From positions 1-64,000 of the forward strand of contig CAZSYL010000005.1 of NCBI GenBank assembly GCA_964610745.1: DNA of 64,000 nucleotides, given 5' to 3'. A program made the position numbers and the translations under genes. This DNA comes from SHLQ01 sp964610745. Lineage in GTDB: Bacteria; Actinomycetota; Acidimicrobiia; Acidimicrobiales; SHLQ01. Every line of letters begins with the position of its first letter. Position 1 is the stretch's first letter. The notes under the pieces are model-generated. The model did no database searches, was not told where the DNA came from, and saw nothing but the letters and a program-made list of their open reading frames with translations. Of the stretch, positions 62,074-64,000 are shown piece by piece.

Positions 62074-62757
62074 TCAGTTCGGCGTTGGATGGGCAACAGC
62101 CGGAAGGTCCTTCAATCCGCTGTAGTTCTGCCATGCCATACCGGCCAGGATCAACTGAGCTATCAGGAAGTCAAAGCCAAAAATAAAAAACAGCACCACC
62201 GCTGCCGTCAGAGCGAAAGCGATCGACACCCACGCGGCGCGGCGTCGGCGCTGTAGGAGATTGCCGGGGAGCAGGTCGGTCATGATGTGGCCACCGTCGA
62301 GCGGAACAACCGGCACGAGATTGAAGATGCTCCAACCAAACGTGGTGAAGAGGCCAATTCGGAACAAGTCTCGAATCAATCTGGTCTCTTCGATGATCCC
62401 GGCCTGACGGACTCCGAAGATGATCGCCCCAAGTACGAGCCCCGTAAGCGGTCCTGCGAAGCTGATGAAGATCGACTGTGCCCGACTCGGGATCTTCTCC
62501 AGGCGGTAGCGAGTCAGGCCCGCCATGCCGGCCAGGCTGATCGCCGGAGTGCCAACAGTCCCCTGTGAGCGCGCCGCGAAGGCGTGCCCGAACTCATGAA
62601 TCAGCACCGAGGCCACAGCGATGACGGTGAACGCCACTACACGAACGAGCAGATCCTCGGTCGGTAGGTTCTGAAACGAAATGAAACCGAAAAATACGAT
62701 CGTCAAGAGAAACGAGTTCTGGATGCTGACGGGAAAGCCGAGGAGACGAAAGTCCAT
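62074..62757 (-). CDS. Site-2 protease-type M50 metalloprotease
   Basis: 227 residues with about five membrane segments. The zinc motif is LIHEFGHAFAAR, and NLVPVVPLDGGH is the second M50 motif. Such intramembrane proteases cut membrane-anchored regulators such as anti-sigma factors. No PDZ domain is present, so it is of the short S2P group. ATG 62757 is the natural start; a TTG 9 nt upstream is possible. Confidence 0.88.
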   Translation of the reverse strand: MDFRLLGFPVSIQNSFLLTIVFFGFISFQNLPTEDLLVRVVAFTVIAVASVLIHEFGHAFAARSQGTVGTPAISLAGMAGLTRYRLEKIPSRAQSIFISFAGPLTGLVLGAIIFGVRQAGIIEETRLIRDLFRIGLFTTFGWSIFNLVPVVPLDGGHIMTDLLPGNLLQRRRRAAWVSIAFALTAAVVLFFIFGFDFLIAQLILAGMAWQNYSGLKDLPAVAHPTPN

Positions 62758-62835
62758 GATCAACAAAGTCTACTCATCGCCGTCGCGGGCAACGGGACAA
62801 AACCTCGACCTGGCGATCAGAACAAGATGACTACA

Positions 62836-63711
62836 TCAGCTGAAACCGAGCTGATCGCCCTCGTCGTCGGTAAGACACGACGCAAGCTGATCGTTAACCC
62901 GGGCCTGGTCTTCGGCGTTTCCTGAGAGGTCGGCTTCGATACTGACCCGAACAAACTCGCGGTCAGAATACAGACCATCGATGCATCCAATCGTGCCACC
63001 CGAGAGGACCACACCTGCCTGATCTGCAACCGCACGGCCGACCGAAACACAATCGACAAACAGGTCGAGATAACGGTTCTGGACGTCGTTGTTGGCGAGG
63101 AGATAGTCGAATGGTTCTTCATCGAGCAGGGCGAACCAGAACGGTTGGAACTCGGCTCCTGATTGGAGAAGCGAGGAGACACAGGCAGCTTCTGTGGCAG
63201 GCAACGGTGCGCCGCCGGCAACGATGAGTCCAGCAGAGAAATCGTCGAGTGCGCTGGGCGATGCACATTCCTGTACGGCAGTGACGAGCGCGTTCTGTTC
63301 GGTCGCACCCCCAGCGACCGACTCGGCAGCCGCCGAATCGGCGCATGCTTGTTCCTCTAATGAAAGCTCAAGGCCTGAATCTGCAAGCTCACGGAACGCC
63401 GCGGCATTCGCCGAGTCTTCATCGAGAACGAATACGTCCTCCGGTGGCTCGGTCGTGCCATCGCCCTCGGTCTCACCGCCATCACCATTGGGATCTTCGC
63501 CCGCCCCGTCATCGTCTGAAGTTTGGACCGACGTTGACGTTGTGCTCTCGTCATTGGTAACAACCTCATCGGAGTCGACTTCATCGTCGTCGATCGCCTC
63601 GGTCGTTGAGGTTGTCTCGGTGTCATCGGGGCCGGGTTCGACCACGGAGTCAGATTGGCCACAGCTGGCCAGCAATACGACCAGTCCGAACAAAATCGCC
63701 AGGAACTTCAT
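62836..63711 (-). CDS. Acidic lipoprotein of unknown function
   Basis: 291 residues. A short signal peptide ends in the lipobox LLASC. A long acidic, Thr/Ser/Asp/Gly-rich linker (about 20-90) follows. The body contains ANAAAFRELADSGLELSLEEQ, then paired Cys-bearing segments ACADSAAAES and QECASPSALD, repeating ACVSSLLQ and DCVSVG, which suggests two related helical modules with disulfides. ATG 63711 is 6 nt after a minus-strand -10 box TAACGT (63718-63723); the ATG 6 nt upstream is not needed. Confidence 0.75.
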   Translation of the reverse strand: MKFLAILFGLVVLLASCGQSDSVVEPGPDDTETTSTTEAIDDDEVDSDEVVTNDESTTSTSVQTSDDDGAGEDPNGDGGETEGDGTTEPPEDVFVLDEDSANAAAFRELADSGLELSLEEQACADSAAAESVAGGATEQNALVTAVQECASPSALDDFSAGLIVAGGAPLPATEAACVSSLLQSGAEFQPFWFALLDEEPFDYLLANNDVQNRYLDLFVDCVSVGRAVADQAGVVLSGGTIGCIDGLYSDREFVRVSIEADLSGNAEDQARVNDQLASCLTDDEGDQLGFS

Positions 63712-63826
63712 GGCCATACGTTAGGGCGGTCGGACCCGTTGGCCTGGTCACCACGCAGAGATCGAGGTCACCGCCGAAACGGACGCCCGAAATGTACGAG
63801 AGCAGCTGAGCAAGCCAAACTAGAAG

Positions 63827-64000
63827 ATGTCCAAAATCACCCCCCGGTTGCAGCGGGCGCAACTTCTCCGCCTCGCCTTCGCGCTGTTTGCCTTTGGGGT
63901 TCTCGCTACGGCTTGTTCAACGAGCGAGCCGCAGGCCGCTGAGTCGACCACCATGACGACCGAGGCCCAACCGCGCCAGGCAGCCGAACCAACAACTACC
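63827..64000 (+). CDS. Lipoprotein, N-terminal part (cut by window end)
   Basis: The first 58 residues, beginning MSKITPRLQRAQLLRLAFAL, carry a signal peptide ending in the lipobox LATAC, then a Thr/Ala/Pro-rich acidic linker (STSEPQAAESTTMTTEAQ). The rest lies beyond the window. ATG 63827 follows the -10-like CAAACT (63816-63821) by 5 nt. The linker style matches the neighbouring lipoprotein on the other strand, suggesting a related envelope role. Confidence 0.6.
   Translation, partial: MSKITPRLQRAQLLRLAFALFAFGVLATACSTSEPQAAESTTMTTEAQPRQAAEPTTT

Noticed and set aside
1..64000. tRNA or rRNA genes
   Set aside because: No cloverleaf or rRNA segments were recognised by eye; a dedicated tRNAscan run could still find a missed tRNA.

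Overview
The window is chromosomal DNA of a high-GC actinobacterium. It most resembles an uncultured or draft-genome Acidimicrobiia-type (Ilumatobacter-like) lineage, although the taxonomy is inferred from gene content alone. Signs of this are a WhiB regulator, the actinobacterial ribosomal protein bL37, a polyphosphate glucokinase, a PAC2 family protein, an F420-dependent LLM oxidoreductase, a MenJ-like reductase and very many leaderless genes. An N run at 31160-31259 is flanked by an identical 55-bp sequence on both sides, so this is a scaffolded assembly and the gap is probably an artefact.

Layout. 1-5 kb: glycerophosphodiesterase, whiB, DUF192-rsmI (coupled), ychF, a PHP phosphoesterase. 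4.9-5.6 kb: two related C-rich-loop hairpins that look like tiny RNAs or terminators, bL37, a one-helix membrane peptide, and a leader that can fold into an H-type pseudoknot over the ribosome binding site of the next gene. 5.6-11.6 kb: a BmpA/PnrA-type nucleoside ABC importer operon (binding lipoprotein, double ATPase, two permeases) ending in a 2-oxoglutarate dioxygenase. 11.6-19.4 kb: prolyl oligopeptidase, DUF72, MenJ-like reductase, a frameshifted HAD hydrolase, adenosine deaminase, DUF6356, Lrp regulator, polyphosphate glucokinase. 19.5-27.3 kb: flotillin/NfeD pair, uracil phosphoribosyltransferase, dienoyl-CoA isomerase-like protein, adenosine kinase-like PfkB, aminopeptidase N. 27.3-31.1 kb: metallophosphoesterase, a YceH-PEP mutase fusion, a DsbA/FrnE-like protein with an in-frame UGA exactly at the first active-site Cys (probable selenoprotein), and a membrane protein. 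31.3-35.5 kb: a sulfotransferase and a giant sulfotransferase-GT2-GT4 fusion. 35.5-49.6 kb: NYN proteins, endonuclease III, TauD-like dioxygenase, GT2, M15 peptidase, TSUP and MFS transporters, DM13 protein, acyl-CoA dehydrogenase, twin stand-alone cyclic-nucleotide-binding proteins. 49.7-64 kb: valS, a cytosolic substrate-binding-like protein, SDR, S9 peptidase, FabH-like synthase, RDD, PAC2, F420 LLM enzyme, AcuI-like reductase, site-2 protease and two lipoproteins, the last cut by the window end.

Together the nucleoside importer, adenosine deaminase, adenosine kinase and upp describe a scavenging nucleoside/nucleobase salvage capacity. Sulfotransferases and glycosyltransferases point to sulfated surface glycans. 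The most notable observations are the UGA codon in the FrnE-like gene with a plausible bacterial SECIS hairpin, the covarying twin hairpins, the pseudoknot leader of the bmpA-like operon, and a uniform leaderless promoter grammar (TANNNT, 5-8 nt, then the start codon) in front of about 26 genes. No tRNA, rRNA, complete insertion sequence or CRISPR array was seen.
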